Positions 16,315-23,939 of a stretch of DNA of 43,313 nt are shown here, piece after piece. The stretch's first letter is position 1; each line of letters opens with the position of its first letter. The DNA lies in assembly GCA_964463485.1 (NCBI GenBank), contig CAYXDO010000090.1, positions 1 through 43,313 on the forward strand. The letters are read 5' to 3'. The notes beneath the pieces are model-generated. The model made no database searches, was not told where the DNA came from, and worked only from the letters and a program-made list of their open reading frames with translations. The DNA comes from CAYXDO01 sp964463485 (GTDB lineage Bacteria; Myxococcota; Kuafuiibacteriia; Kuafuiibacteriales; Kuafuiibacteriaceae). The position numbers and the translations under genes were made by a program.

Positions 16315-16391
16315 GTCGCGGAGGTGAGTCGCGGAGGTAAGTCGCGGAGGTGAGTCGCTGCGGTGAGTCGCTGCGGTGAGTCGCGGAATGA
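16302..16391. repeat. 13-bp tandem repeat spanning the stop of the cytochrome gene
   Basis: GTCGCGGAGGTGA and variants occur seven times back to back: two exact copies, one ending TAA, one exact, two GTCGCTGCGGTGA, and one shortened. The first copy is the last three codons plus stop of the cytochrome gene (SRR-stop). It ends eight bases before the stop of the converging beta-barrel gene. Confidence 0.95.
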
Positions 16392-16398
16392 GTCTGGG

Positions 16399-17229
16399 TC
16401 AGTTGGTTCCTAAGTAAAAATTGACCATGAGGCCGAGCGCCCAGAACTCGGTAACCACGACGTCCCCACCCGAGCCGGGCGCCAAGAAGATGGGAAAGCC
16501 AAAGGAGGCGCCCAGGTCGACCAGCGGAGCGTTGGGGCCGCCGGCGATCGCGTAGAGCGCTGATACGCCGAGCGGGATGCCGAGGGTATCGAAGTCGAGG
16601 CGAGACAGGCCGAGGCCGGTGTCCAAGGAAATCGCGAGCTCGGGCGTGGCTTGAAAGTGGAGGTTGACCGGAATCGACTGAGTGGTGACGAGCGTCGACG
16701 CAAAGACGATTCCGAGGTTGAACCCGGTGTCGAGACTCATCGCGTCCGAGAACTCCGCGCGAACCGGAACGCCGAGCCCGACGGTAAAGTCACTCCCGGT
16801 ACGGATGGGCACGATCAAGGAGACTTGGCCGCCGACTTCGGTGGAACCGGGGAGGAAACGGTAACGGGCTCCAACGATCGGGTTGCCGTAGCTTGCGCTC
16901 GGCGACAGTTGGAGCGGCAACACGACGGCGTTCACGGTGAGGTCGTCGGTGACTCCATAGGTCACCCCCGCGCTCAGGCCGATGGCGGTCTCTGAGACGA
17001 GTCCCAATGAGGCGTGTCCGATCGGGATCACGCCGTTCAACTGCAGGAGCCCGGCGTCGAGGGTCATGGGGCGGGAGACGAGGGCGAGTGGATAGCCGCC
17101 GCCTCCGGACGGATGCTCGTTGCCCGACGGCTGCTCGGTCGGCTCGGTCGGAAGGTCCTGAGCCATCGCCGCGCCCGACAACACCAGCGGCGCAAGGAGA
17201 GTAGAGAGGAGTGGTCTTGTGATTCGCAC
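16399..17229 (-). CDS. Outer membrane beta-barrel-like protein
   Basis: A 276-residue protein with a clear signal peptide (MRITRPLLSTLLAPLVLSGAAMA, cleavage before Gln-Asp), a Pro/Gly/Ser-rich spacer, and then strongly alternating amphipathic strands with aromatic girdle residues, such as ASLGLVSETAIGLSAGVTYGV and LVTTQSIPVNLHFQATPEL. It ends FWALGLMVNFYLGTN. This pattern fits a 10-12 stranded outer membrane barrel of the porin-like type without known substrate. It is upstream of nothing on its strand except the GGGCAC repeat region. Function inferred only from fold pattern. Confidence 0.75.
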   Translation of the reverse strand: MRITRPLLSTLLAPLVLSGAAMAQDLPTEPTEQPSGNEHPSGGGGYPLALVSRPMTLDAGLLQLNGVIPIGHASLGLVSETAIGLSAGVTYGVTDDLTVNAVVLPLQLSPSASYGNPIVGARYRFLPGSTEVGGQVSLIVPIRTGSDFTVGLGVPVRAEFSDAMSLDTGFNLGIVFASTLVTTQSIPVNLHFQATPELAISLDTGLGLSRLDFDTLGIPLGVSALYAIAGGPNAPLVDLGASFGFPIFLAPGSGGDVVVTEFWALGLMVNFYLGTN

Positions 17230-17285
17230 GATCGATTCCTAGCCGGGATCAGGAGAATGAGCCAGTTTTTGAACACGGTGCCGTC

Positions 17286-17367
17286 ACGGGCACGGACGGG
17301 CACGGACGGGCCGGGCACGGGCACGGGCACGGGCACGGGCACGGGCACGGACGGGCACGGGCACGAG
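17286..17367. repeat. GGGCAC hexamer array with GGACGG interruptions
   Basis: About thirteen hexamer units, mostly CGGGCA with some GGACGG, in the gap between the stop of the TamB-like gene and the start of the barrel gene. The same hexamer forms arrays at 5823-5865 and (inverted) 6074-6100, and two units at about 27899-27913. Confidence 0.9.
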
Positions 17368-17411
17368 CAGGGCTCCTGCTGATCCGCGGCAAGCTTCGAC
17401 GCATAGGGGCC

Positions 17412-17441
17412 CTGGGAGCGCAGGCATCTCGCCTGCGCCTG
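17412..17441. repeat. Single inverted member of the palindromic repeat family at 8043-8322
   Basis: GCGCAGGC-ATCTC-GCCTGCGC is a perfect 8-bp inverted repeat. Its reverse complement, CGCAGGCGAGATGCCTGCG followed by CTCCCAGG, matches the unit of the cluster at 8043-8322 with two or three differences. It is in the opposite orientation and lies among other repeats. Confidence 0.85.
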
Positions 17442-17470
17442 AGTTTCGCGGACCCATCTGCGGTCCTGGC

Positions 17471-17534
17471 TTAGAATTCCCGGCGTTGAGAATTCCCGGC
17501 GGTTAGAATTCCCAGCGGTTAGAATTCCCAGCGG
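17471..17534 (-). repeat. 16-bp tandem repeat of the tamB-like gene end
   Basis: On the minus strand the unit CCGCTGGGAATTCTAA contains the last four codons and stop of the TamB-like gene. It occurs four times head to tail: 17519-17534 (coding), 17503-17518 (exact), 17486-17502 (17 bp, CAA in place of TAA) and 17471-17485 (15 bp). Confidence 0.95.
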
Positions 17535-20500
17535 TAGGTCATGTCGACGCCCACGTCCCCGATCGGGATCTCTTCTGAGGAGGTCCACCCACCCTTGAGG
17601 GTGAGCTCAGGGCTGACTCGATATCTCATGGCGGCGCGCTGATCGTCTTGCCTCACCAAGGAGCTCGAGTATTCGAGGCGGACTCTGCCGTCGAGGATCT
17701 CTTTGGCCACCAGCAACCTCGGCTCGTAGAGGCGTTCACGGGGTGAGTACTCGCTGGTGAGCTCGATCTGATCGACGGGGATGAGTCGTTTGACCTGCTT
17801 TTCCACGCCGGTGACTTCGACGAGGAGTTGGCCGGCGATGCTTGCGGCGGCTTCGTCTCCGGCGTTTTCCAGGTCTTTGATACGCGCACCTCCGAAAAGG
17901 CAGGCCACGATGTCGCTCTGACTCATCTCGGGTTTCGAGGAGTAGTTGATGACGTTGCCGTCGAGGGTTCCGACCAGGTTCAGGGAGATCTCGTGTGCAC
18001 AGGCGACCGCGGACAGATCCACGTCGTAGCGAGGGAAGAATCGGTCTCGGTCCCGGAAGTCGACGGTGCCGCCCAAGATCGAATATTCGCGACTCAGGAA
18101 CCCAACTCGGCCCCCGGGGAGCGCGTTCATGGTTCCGATGAGGCCCATCCTCTGATTCGTGCCCACGAGCCGCACGTCTCCGCGGAGCTCGAGGTTGGCG
18201 ATATCTCCGTTGACGAGTCGAACTGGGTTCTCGGGGGTGACGCCGACGTCGAGGTCGAGGATCTCGCTGGCTGGGTCGTAGACTTTTGGAAGCAATCGGT
18301 TTTGGGCCTGGGCGACCAGGTCCGACCATTCGAACTTCGGACGGACGACGCCGCGATCCACCGAAATGTCTCCGCGAAGGGTGAGGTGCTCCAGGGAACC
18401 TTCGAGGGTCAGAGCGCCGGAGATGGTCCCACCGAGGTCGAAGGTCGGGTAGACAAACTCGGGATGCACTTTGTCGACGAGGAGCTCCAGGGTGAGTGCG
18501 CCGAGGCTGGAGCCGTCGAGGATGACTTGGCCGGAGCCGCCGACTCGGCCACCTTCATAACGGCCGTTGATGCCTTCGATCAGGATGGTCGACTGACTGA
18601 AGGTGACGTCGGCGCTCGCGCCGCTGAGTCGACCGGGGAGGTTGCGCCATTCGAGGCTGGCGCGCTCCAGCCTGCCGCTGCCGACCAAGTCATACCCATC
18701 GTCGCGGCCGCGGATCAGCGCTTCGAGGGCCAGCGACCCGGCGGAGTCTTCGACCGGCGCGAACAGGGTGGAGGCGACGACGAGATCGATTCGACCGTCG
18801 ACGGCGAGGCTCGTGCGACCGCCGCCGATGACTCCGCGGAGGGTGAGCTTGGAGCCTGGGCCGAGCAGGGTCATACGTTGAGTCTCGAGGGTGCGGGAAG
18901 CCAGCTTGAAAGACGAGGGCGCGGCGGTCTCGATCAGCGTGCCTCCGGCGGAGGCATCGGCTTTGGTGGTGCCGATGGTCAGCTCGCCCCGCTCCAGCTC
19001 GATCGTGCCAACGGAGTCCTGCCAGCTCGTGAGCGATCCGCGGAATGTGCCGCGGGCCACGGCTGACCCGGATATTTCTCGGTTGCTCTCCGATGAGTTG
19101 CTCATCGCCGCGACCAGCTTCGGGAGGTTATACTTGGAGAGTGAGAACCGGGCGGAGTAGGGGAGGCCGCCGGCGAGCTCGGTTCGTCCTTCGAAGGAGA
19201 GCTCGTCGTTTGGGAGGATCGCACCGACGAAATCCACGTGGCCGTTGGCGATCCGCCCAAAGAGCTGACCTCCTTTCAAGTCCAGTCCGAAGGCGTGGAG
19301 GTCGGCGAGCCCGACGGCGAGTGTGCCGGTCGCGGACGATCCGTGCCTTTCGATGCCGAGATCGACGTCGAGCGTGCCGGCAATTTGATCTGTGCTTCTC
19401 CTGAGTGCATCGATAGCGGTGAGAGGCGCGGATTCCGAGCGGGCTCGGAGTGAGAGCTCGCCGTTGCCCGGGTTGTAATTCAGCCTACCCAGGATCCTCG
19501 CCCCACGCTTCTCGAAATTGGCCTGATCGAGGATGATGGTGCCGGCTTCGAGCCTAGCGTCGAGGTTTCCGCGGAAGCCGGACTCGTCGACGACGGTGAC
19601 TTCGTCGAGCTCCAGGTTGACTGGTCCGGTCAAAGCGCGGGCTGGTCCGAGCAGGGTCATACGTCCGCGGACCTTGCCGTGGGGTTCTCCGACATCTCGA
19701 CCGTCGATGTCGAAGGGCAGCAGCAGATCTTCGACGCGCCCGTCGAGGATTTCGCCGTCGATGGTGAGCTCCGCGCCTCTGGCGAGCTCGACGTGGACGT
19801 CGCCTGCGTATTTGGACGAACCCAATTTTCCGTCGATGGACTCGAAGTGGAGCGCGGTGCCTTCCCAAGTCATGGTGCCGCGTCCGTTGCCAAAGGGTAT
19901 GGAGGAGATCGTGACTCCGGAGAGGTCGAAGGTGCCGCGGCCGCCGAGATGGTCGTAGGGTCCGCTGACGGTCACCGAGAGTCTACCTGCGCCGCTGAAG
20001 GGCACAGTTGCGATCGCTCCGCCGACGTCCTCGAAGTCGAACGGGGAGAGCGCGCCTTCGATGTGCATACCCACCTTCTGTCGGAAGTCGAAGTGGCCCG
20101 TGGCGACGCATTGGCTAGAGGGTGTGGTGATCACGGCCCGATCGACGGCCACGCCGTTGGCCTCGATGACGCCGTCGGCTTTGACGTGGGCCTTGTCCAC
20201 GGCCAGGAAGATCTGGTCGGGCGCAGGTTTTCTGCGAAGCTCCGGGCGGTCGAACGGTCGGTCGTAGACCCGGAACTCACGGAGCTCGAGATCGGCGCTG
20301 GCGGCTATCCTGACGGGGTCGAGGGTGCCGGACACGGTGACTGGGCCGGTGCCTCGGTAGTCGACCCAGGGGCCGTCGAGGCCGAGTGACTCGATGAATC
20401 GTCCGAGGGAGGTCTCGGTCCACTGAGTCGTACCCTCGAGGCTGAAGTGGTCGTCCAGTTTGATCTTGGCTTTGGCGGTGACTTCTCCGGGGCCGTAGCG

Positions 20501-21520
20501 GGCAAGGAGATGGGTGACTTCGAGCAGGGATCGGTTGGCGACGAAGTCGATGTCCATGGTGTCGGCGAGCGCGTAGACGTCGATCTTGGCGTGGTCGAGG
20601 CTAAGTCTTCCGGCCATCCGTGGGTTGTCGAGGTCGCCAGCGAAGCTCGCGGACAGTTTGACGGTCCCGGTGAGCGGCGGTGCGTTCTTGACGAGTTGGT
20701 TGACGAGGCCGAGGGGTGCGGCGGCCTTCAAGCGCGCCTCGGCGACGGGGCCGACGAAGTCGATCGATCCTTCGACCGCGAGAGTGGCTCCGAGGGCCTC
20801 GACCGAGGCCGACTGAACCGAGATCGCGCGGGGGCGAGTGAGGGGGCCGGCGATGTGAGCGGCCACGCGAAGATCGTTGACGTCGAAGCTCGTGGTGCCG
20901 GTGTCGATGGAAATCTTTGGTATACCAAGGGTCATTGCAGCTCCGCCGGAGCGGGCCTTCGAGAGTCGGAAGTCGAGGTCGGCGACGTTGGCGGAGAGCT
21001 TGCCTAGGTCTTCGAAGTGGAACGACCCGAGCTCCACGTCGAGGTCGTCGATCCCGACCGCGAGCTGGCCGCTGTCCTTTGGGCCGGTGGGCGAGGGGCT
21101 CGAGCTCAGGCACTTGGGTAGGTTTTTGATCGACCCATTTTCGAGGGTGAGGCTGGCGGTGGGTCTCAGGAGCTCCACGCGGACGAGCTGAATTCGTCCG
21201 TAGAAGAGGGGGAGCACGGCCACGCCGGCCTGCACGCTCTCGACGGCCAGGAGAGTCTTGTTGGTACCCACGGATGCGAGCCGAACCTGGGAGAGGTGGA
21301 TTTCCGGAGGGAAAGTTACCAACTTCATACTCTCCAACCCGAGCTCGAGATCGCACGAGGTTCTGAGTTGCTCAGTGAGCTCCTTCTTGACGTAGGGATG
21401 GGCTCGTCCTGACTCCAGGCCCCACAGGACGACGATCGCCGCGACGAAGAAGACCGACGCGAGCGCGACCGCGATTCCCTTCAGCACCCTGAGGGCGCGT
21501 TGGCGCCGGATGCGGATCAC
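17519..21520 (-). CDS. TamB-like (DUF490) translocation/lipid-transport protein
   Basis: The 1333-residue protein has an uncleaved N-terminal membrane helix (about residues 13-34) and then a very long run of beta-strand repeats typical of AsmA/TamB-type proteins, which form a periplasm-spanning groove for phospholipid transport and help BAM/TamA. The C-terminal DUF490-like part (about 1000-1333) holds FLSREYSILGGTVDF, ISLNLVGTLDG and SQSDIVACLFGG, and the protein ends in an aromatic terminus (RWEF). Length is near that of E. coli TamB (about 1260). No tamA is adjacent. Its ATG overlaps the stop of the NlpC-like gene by four bases (ATGA), so the two are coupled. Its stop codon is in a 16-bp tandem repeat. 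Confidence 0.9.
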   Translation of the reverse strand: MIRIRRQRALRVLKGIAVALASVFFVAAIVVLWGLESGRAHPYVKKELTEQLRTSCDLELGLESMKLVTFPPEIHLSQVRLASVGTNKTLLAVESVQAGVAVLPLFYGRIQLVRVELLRPTASLTLENGSIKNLPKCLSSSPSPTGPKDSGQLAVGIDDLDVELGSFHFEDLGKLSANVADLDFRLSKARSGGAAMTLGIPKISIDTGTTSFDVNDLRVAAHIAGPLTRPRAISVQSASVEALGATLAVEGSIDFVGPVAEARLKAAAPLGLVNQLVKNAPPLTGTVKLSASFAGDLDNPRMAGRLSLDHAKIDVYALADTMDIDFVANRSLLEVTHLLARYGPGEVTAKAKIKLDDHFSLEGTTQWTETSLGRFIESLGLDGPWVDYRGTGPVTVSGTLDPVRIAASADLELREFRVYDRPFDRPELRRKPAPDQIFLAVDKAHVKADGVIEANGVAVDRAVITTPSSQCVATGHFDFRQKVGMHIEGALSPFDFEDVGGAIATVPFSGAGRLSVTVSGPYDHLGGRGTFDLSGVTISSIPFGNGRGTMTWEGTALHFESIDGKLGSSKYAGDVHVELARGAELTIDGEILDGRVEDLLLPFDIDGRDVGEPHGKVRGRMTLLGPARALTGPVNLELDEVTVVDESGFRGNLDARLEAGTIILDQANFEKRGARILGRLNYNPGNGELSLRARSESAPLTAIDALRRSTDQIAGTLDVDLGIERHGSSATGTLAVGLADLHAFGLDLKGGQLFGRIANGHVDFVGAILPNDELSFEGRTELAGGLPYSARFSLSKYNLPKLVAAMSNSSESNREISGSAVARGTFRGSLTSWQDSVGTIELERGELTIGTTKADASAGGTLIETAAPSSFKLASRTLETQRMTLLGPGSKLTLRGVIGGGRTSLAVDGRIDLVVASTLFAPVEDSAGSLALEALIRGRDDGYDLVGSGRLERASLEWRNLPGRLSGASADVTFSQSTILIEGINGRYEGGRVGGSGQVILDGSSLGALTLELLVDKVHPEFVYPTFDLGGTISGALTLEGSLEHLTLRGDISVDRGVVRPKFEWSDLVAQAQNRLLPKVYDPASEILDLDVGVTPENPVRLVNGDIANLELRGDVRLVGTNQRMGLIGTMNALPGGRVGFLSREYSILGGTVDFRDRDRFFPRYDVDLSAVACAHEISLNLVGTLDGNVINYSSKPEMSQSDIVACLFGGARIKDLENAGDEAAASIAGQLLVEVTGVEKQVKRLIPVDQIELTSEYSPRERLYEPRLLVAKEILDGRVRLEYSSSLVRQDDQRAAMRYRVSPELTLKGGWTSSEEIPIGDVGVDMTYRWEF

Positions 21521-22881
21521 GTGGCCGGTGTGGGGTACATGAGGACTCGGCGGGCCCCTCGGTAGGAGCGACTGAATCTTTTTTCGGAGAGTTTGTCGAC
21601 GACGACACCCTTGGTGGGGCTCGCGTGGATGATTTTGCCGTCTCCGAGGTAGATGGCCACGTGATCGACGCGCCCGTCGTCGGTGGCATCGAAGAAGACC
21701 AAGTCACCGGGTCGGAGGGCTGATTTTGGCACGGAAGGTCCGGTCCGATATTGATCTGGGCAATTCCTTGGCAAATCCACGGCGAACCCATCGAGGAACA
21801 CCGAGCGAACGAAGCCTGGGGCGTCGGAGCCGGCCTGTTCGCGAGCTCCTCCGAACTCGTATTTGGTCGCGAGCCATCCGTTTGTGGTTCTGACGAGTCG
21901 GTTTTTGTAGGCTTCGGTGATTTCAAAGAGCTCGGCTTTGCCTGCGGTGATGGCGGTGGGATCGCCCGGGCGAGGTTGGGGGGGCGGCGGCCGTGGCGGC
22001 GGAGGGGTGACCGGCTCGACGAGGGCGCGCCCCTTGGGATCCGGGGCAACGGTCGGGAGCTCGGGTTCGGTTTCGGCGGGCACTTCGCGGGGCGGGGGCG
22101 GAGGCGAAGCTGGGTCGAGGTATCGGTCTTCGTCGGTGGGTTTGAGCCCTTCGTCCTCGAGCTCCATGCGTAAGCGATCGTAGGGAGGTTTCGAAGCTTC
22201 GACGACTTCCGGTCGACCGGCCACTGTCTTGAACGCGCGTAGGAGCTCCTCGTCGAGGGTGCGCATGTCGGCCTCGATCTCGGCTCTGCGGATGCCGGTG
22301 GCGACCGACAGCTCGCGGGCGAGTCGGGAGAGCAATCGCAGCTTGTCCAGGAGCAGAGGGCGCATCCGCGCGCGGGTGTCTTTGAGCGCCTCGATGGTCG
22401 GTTCGAGGGTGGCGTCAGGCAGCGCTCCGCTTCCGATCGCAGCTTCCCAGTGAACGACGAGCTCGGGCGCGAGCGCTTCGATGTACGACTTCGGGAAGTC
22501 GAGGGCGAGATCGGCGGCGGCGCGCTCGGGGCGCTGCCCGATCAGCGACAGCCATTCGTAGTGCACGGCGACGGGCGGTGGGACGTGCTCGAGGACGGCG
22601 TTGTGGGCCTCGATCGCAGCGGCCACTCCGGCTTTGGCGTCCACACCGAGGAAGAAGGAGGCGGCTACGACGGCCTTTGCCGCGGTGAGCTCGGGCCGAT
22701 CGTTGGACTCGCGTTGTTTCACGGCCTTGCCGAGCTTTGCTTTCAGACCTTGCTCCACGCGGGATCGAACACCCCGCGGCACGTCCTCGCGCGCCCGAAC
22801 GTACTCGGACAGGGACGGCCCGCCGGCCGGGCCCCAGCCGGCCAAAGCGAGCAGGAGGAGCGCCCAAGGCGGCTGTTTCAT
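21517..22881 (-). CDS. NlpC/P60-like protein lacking the catalytic cysteine
   Basis: From the ATG at 22881 the product has 454 residues: signal sequence (MKQPPWALLLLALAGWG), a helical domain (about 25-215), a Pro-rich linker with PPPPRPPPPQPRP (about 285-310), and an NlpC/P60 papain-like domain (about 335-454). The usual D-C-S-G is DAPG here, with Ala354 replacing the nucleophile Cys. The His of VDHVAIYLGDGKIIHAS and the RPGDLVFF strand are kept. So it should bind peptidoglycan or another peptide without cutting it. The start at 22956 used by a longer frame adds Arg-rich residues and hides the signal. The gene is translationally coupled to tamB through a 4-bp overlap, and divergent from pspA. 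Confidence 0.85.
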   Translation of the reverse strand: MKQPPWALLLLALAGWGPAGGPSLSEYVRAREDVPRGVRSRVEQGLKAKLGKAVKQRESNDRPELTAAKAVVAASFFLGVDAKAGVAAAIEAHNAVLEHVPPPVAVHYEWLSLIGQRPERAAADLALDFPKSYIEALAPELVVHWEAAIGSGALPDATLEPTIEALKDTRARMRPLLLDKLRLLSRLARELSVATGIRRAEIEADMRTLDEELLRAFKTVAGRPEVVEASKPPYDRLRMELEDEGLKPTDEDRYLDPASPPPPPREVPAETEPELPTVAPDPKGRALVEPVTPPPPRPPPPQPRPGDPTAITAGKAELFEITEAYKNRLVRTTNGWLATKYEFGGAREQAGSDAPGFVRSVFLDGFAVDLPRNCPDQYRTGPSVPKSALRPGDLVFFDATDDGRVDHVAIYLGDGKIIHASPTKGVVVDKLSEKRFSRSYRGARRVLMYPTPAT

Positions 22882-23127
22882 GGCCCAAGCTTGCCACACG
22901 CCGAGCGGAAGAGCCCGTGCGCGCCCACACGCTCGGGGTCTCGAACCTCGGCGCATCTGGCTGGAATGACGAGGGGGATCCGGATCGGCGGGGGAGCTCC
23001 GGGGTGCCCGAGGCAGATCTATTTCTGTTCCCCCATTGACCGGATAGCCCTTTCACCTTCGAATGGAGGGAGCGAGCCCGAGCTCGAAATGGCTCGAACG
23101 TCGGGAAGCACGCGATTGGGTCGGTGA

Positions 23128-23922
23128 ATGAGCATCTTCCAGCGAATCGCAAACCTCATCCGCGCCAACATCAACGATCTCATCGACCGTGCTGAGGACC
23201 CGGACAAGATCCTCACTCAGGCGATCGAAGACATGCGCAAGCAGATGGTCGAGGCCAAGAGCCGAGTGGCCATGGCGATCGCTGACGAGAAGCGCCTCCA
23301 GAAACAGCACGAGATGGAGGCCAAGCGCGCGGAGGAGTGGGAGAAGAAGGCGATGGCCGCGATTCGGGCCACGCGCGACGATCTCGCGCTCGAGGCTTTG
23401 GAGAAGAAGAAGCAGCACGAAGCGATGGCGCTGCAGTTTCAGCGTCAGTACGACGAGCAGAAGGCCGCCGTCGAGGAGCTCAAGAAGGCGCTGACCGCGC
23501 TCAACGCGAAGATCGACGAAGCGCACCACAAGAAGCAGTTGCTCGTGGCCCGTCACAAGAGGGCCGAAGCGCAGAAGGCGATCGCGCAGACACTCAGCTT
23601 GGCCAAGGATCGCTCGGCGCTCGATGGCTTCGACCGTATGGCGCAAAAGATCGATCGCATCGAGGCGGAGGCCGAGGCGCAGCTCGAGATCGCGGAGCTG
23701 ACCGCGGGCAGTGAGGAGCAGAAGCTGGAGGAGAAGATCCGGTTGCTCGAGGCCGCTCCGGTGAACGACGACTTGGTGGAGCTCAAGCGCAAGATGGGCA
23801 TGCTCGCCGCGGGCGCGCAGCAGAAGGCGCTCGAGGCGGGCAACGGTGTACGCGAGGCCGGGCCGCCGGAGGCGAAGGACGCGCCCAAAGCGATCCCAGC
23901 GGAAATCGAAGTGCCTTCGTAG
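23128..23922 (+). CDS. pspA: PspA/IM30/Vipp1-family phage shock protein
   Basis: The 264-residue protein starts MSIFQRIANLIRANINDLIDRAEDPDKIL, the amphipathic helix and first segment of PspA, and continues as an almost fully coiled-coil body rich in Glu, Lys, Ala and Gln (LEALEKKKQHEAMALQFQ, LSLAKDRSALDGFDRMAQKID). PspA-type proteins bind stressed inner membrane and form ESCRT-III-like scaffolds. It is about 40 residues longer than E. coli PspA through an Ala/Pro-rich C-terminal tail. It lies 17 bases upstream of the kinase gene, implying one transcript, and is divergent from the NlpC-like gene, with starts about 246 bases apart. No pspF or sigma-54 promoter with GG-N10-GC spacing was found. 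Confidence 0.92.
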   Translation: MSIFQRIANLIRANINDLIDRAEDPDKILTQAIEDMRKQMVEAKSRVAMAIADEKRLQKQHEMEAKRAEEWEKKAMAAIRATRDDLALEALEKKKQHEAMALQFQRQYDEQKAAVEELKKALTALNAKIDEAHHKKQLLVARHKRAEAQKAIAQTLSLAKDRSALDGFDRMAQKIDRIEAEAEAQLEIAELTAGSEEQKLEEKIRLLEAAPVNDDLVELKRKMGMLAAGAQQKALEAGNGVREAGPPEAKDAPKAIPAEIEVPS

Positions 23923-23939
23923 GCCTCGGCTCGGCACAC

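Noticed and set aside
17828..19066. 412-aa plus-strand ORF inside the tamB-like gene
   Set aside because: Antisense shadow of the beta-repeat gene; no domain and no start signal.
22881..22900. TGGC...TTGC resembling a sigma-54 promoter near pspA
   Set aside because: The GG-GC spacing is nine, not ten, and it overlaps the start codon of the minus-strand gene.
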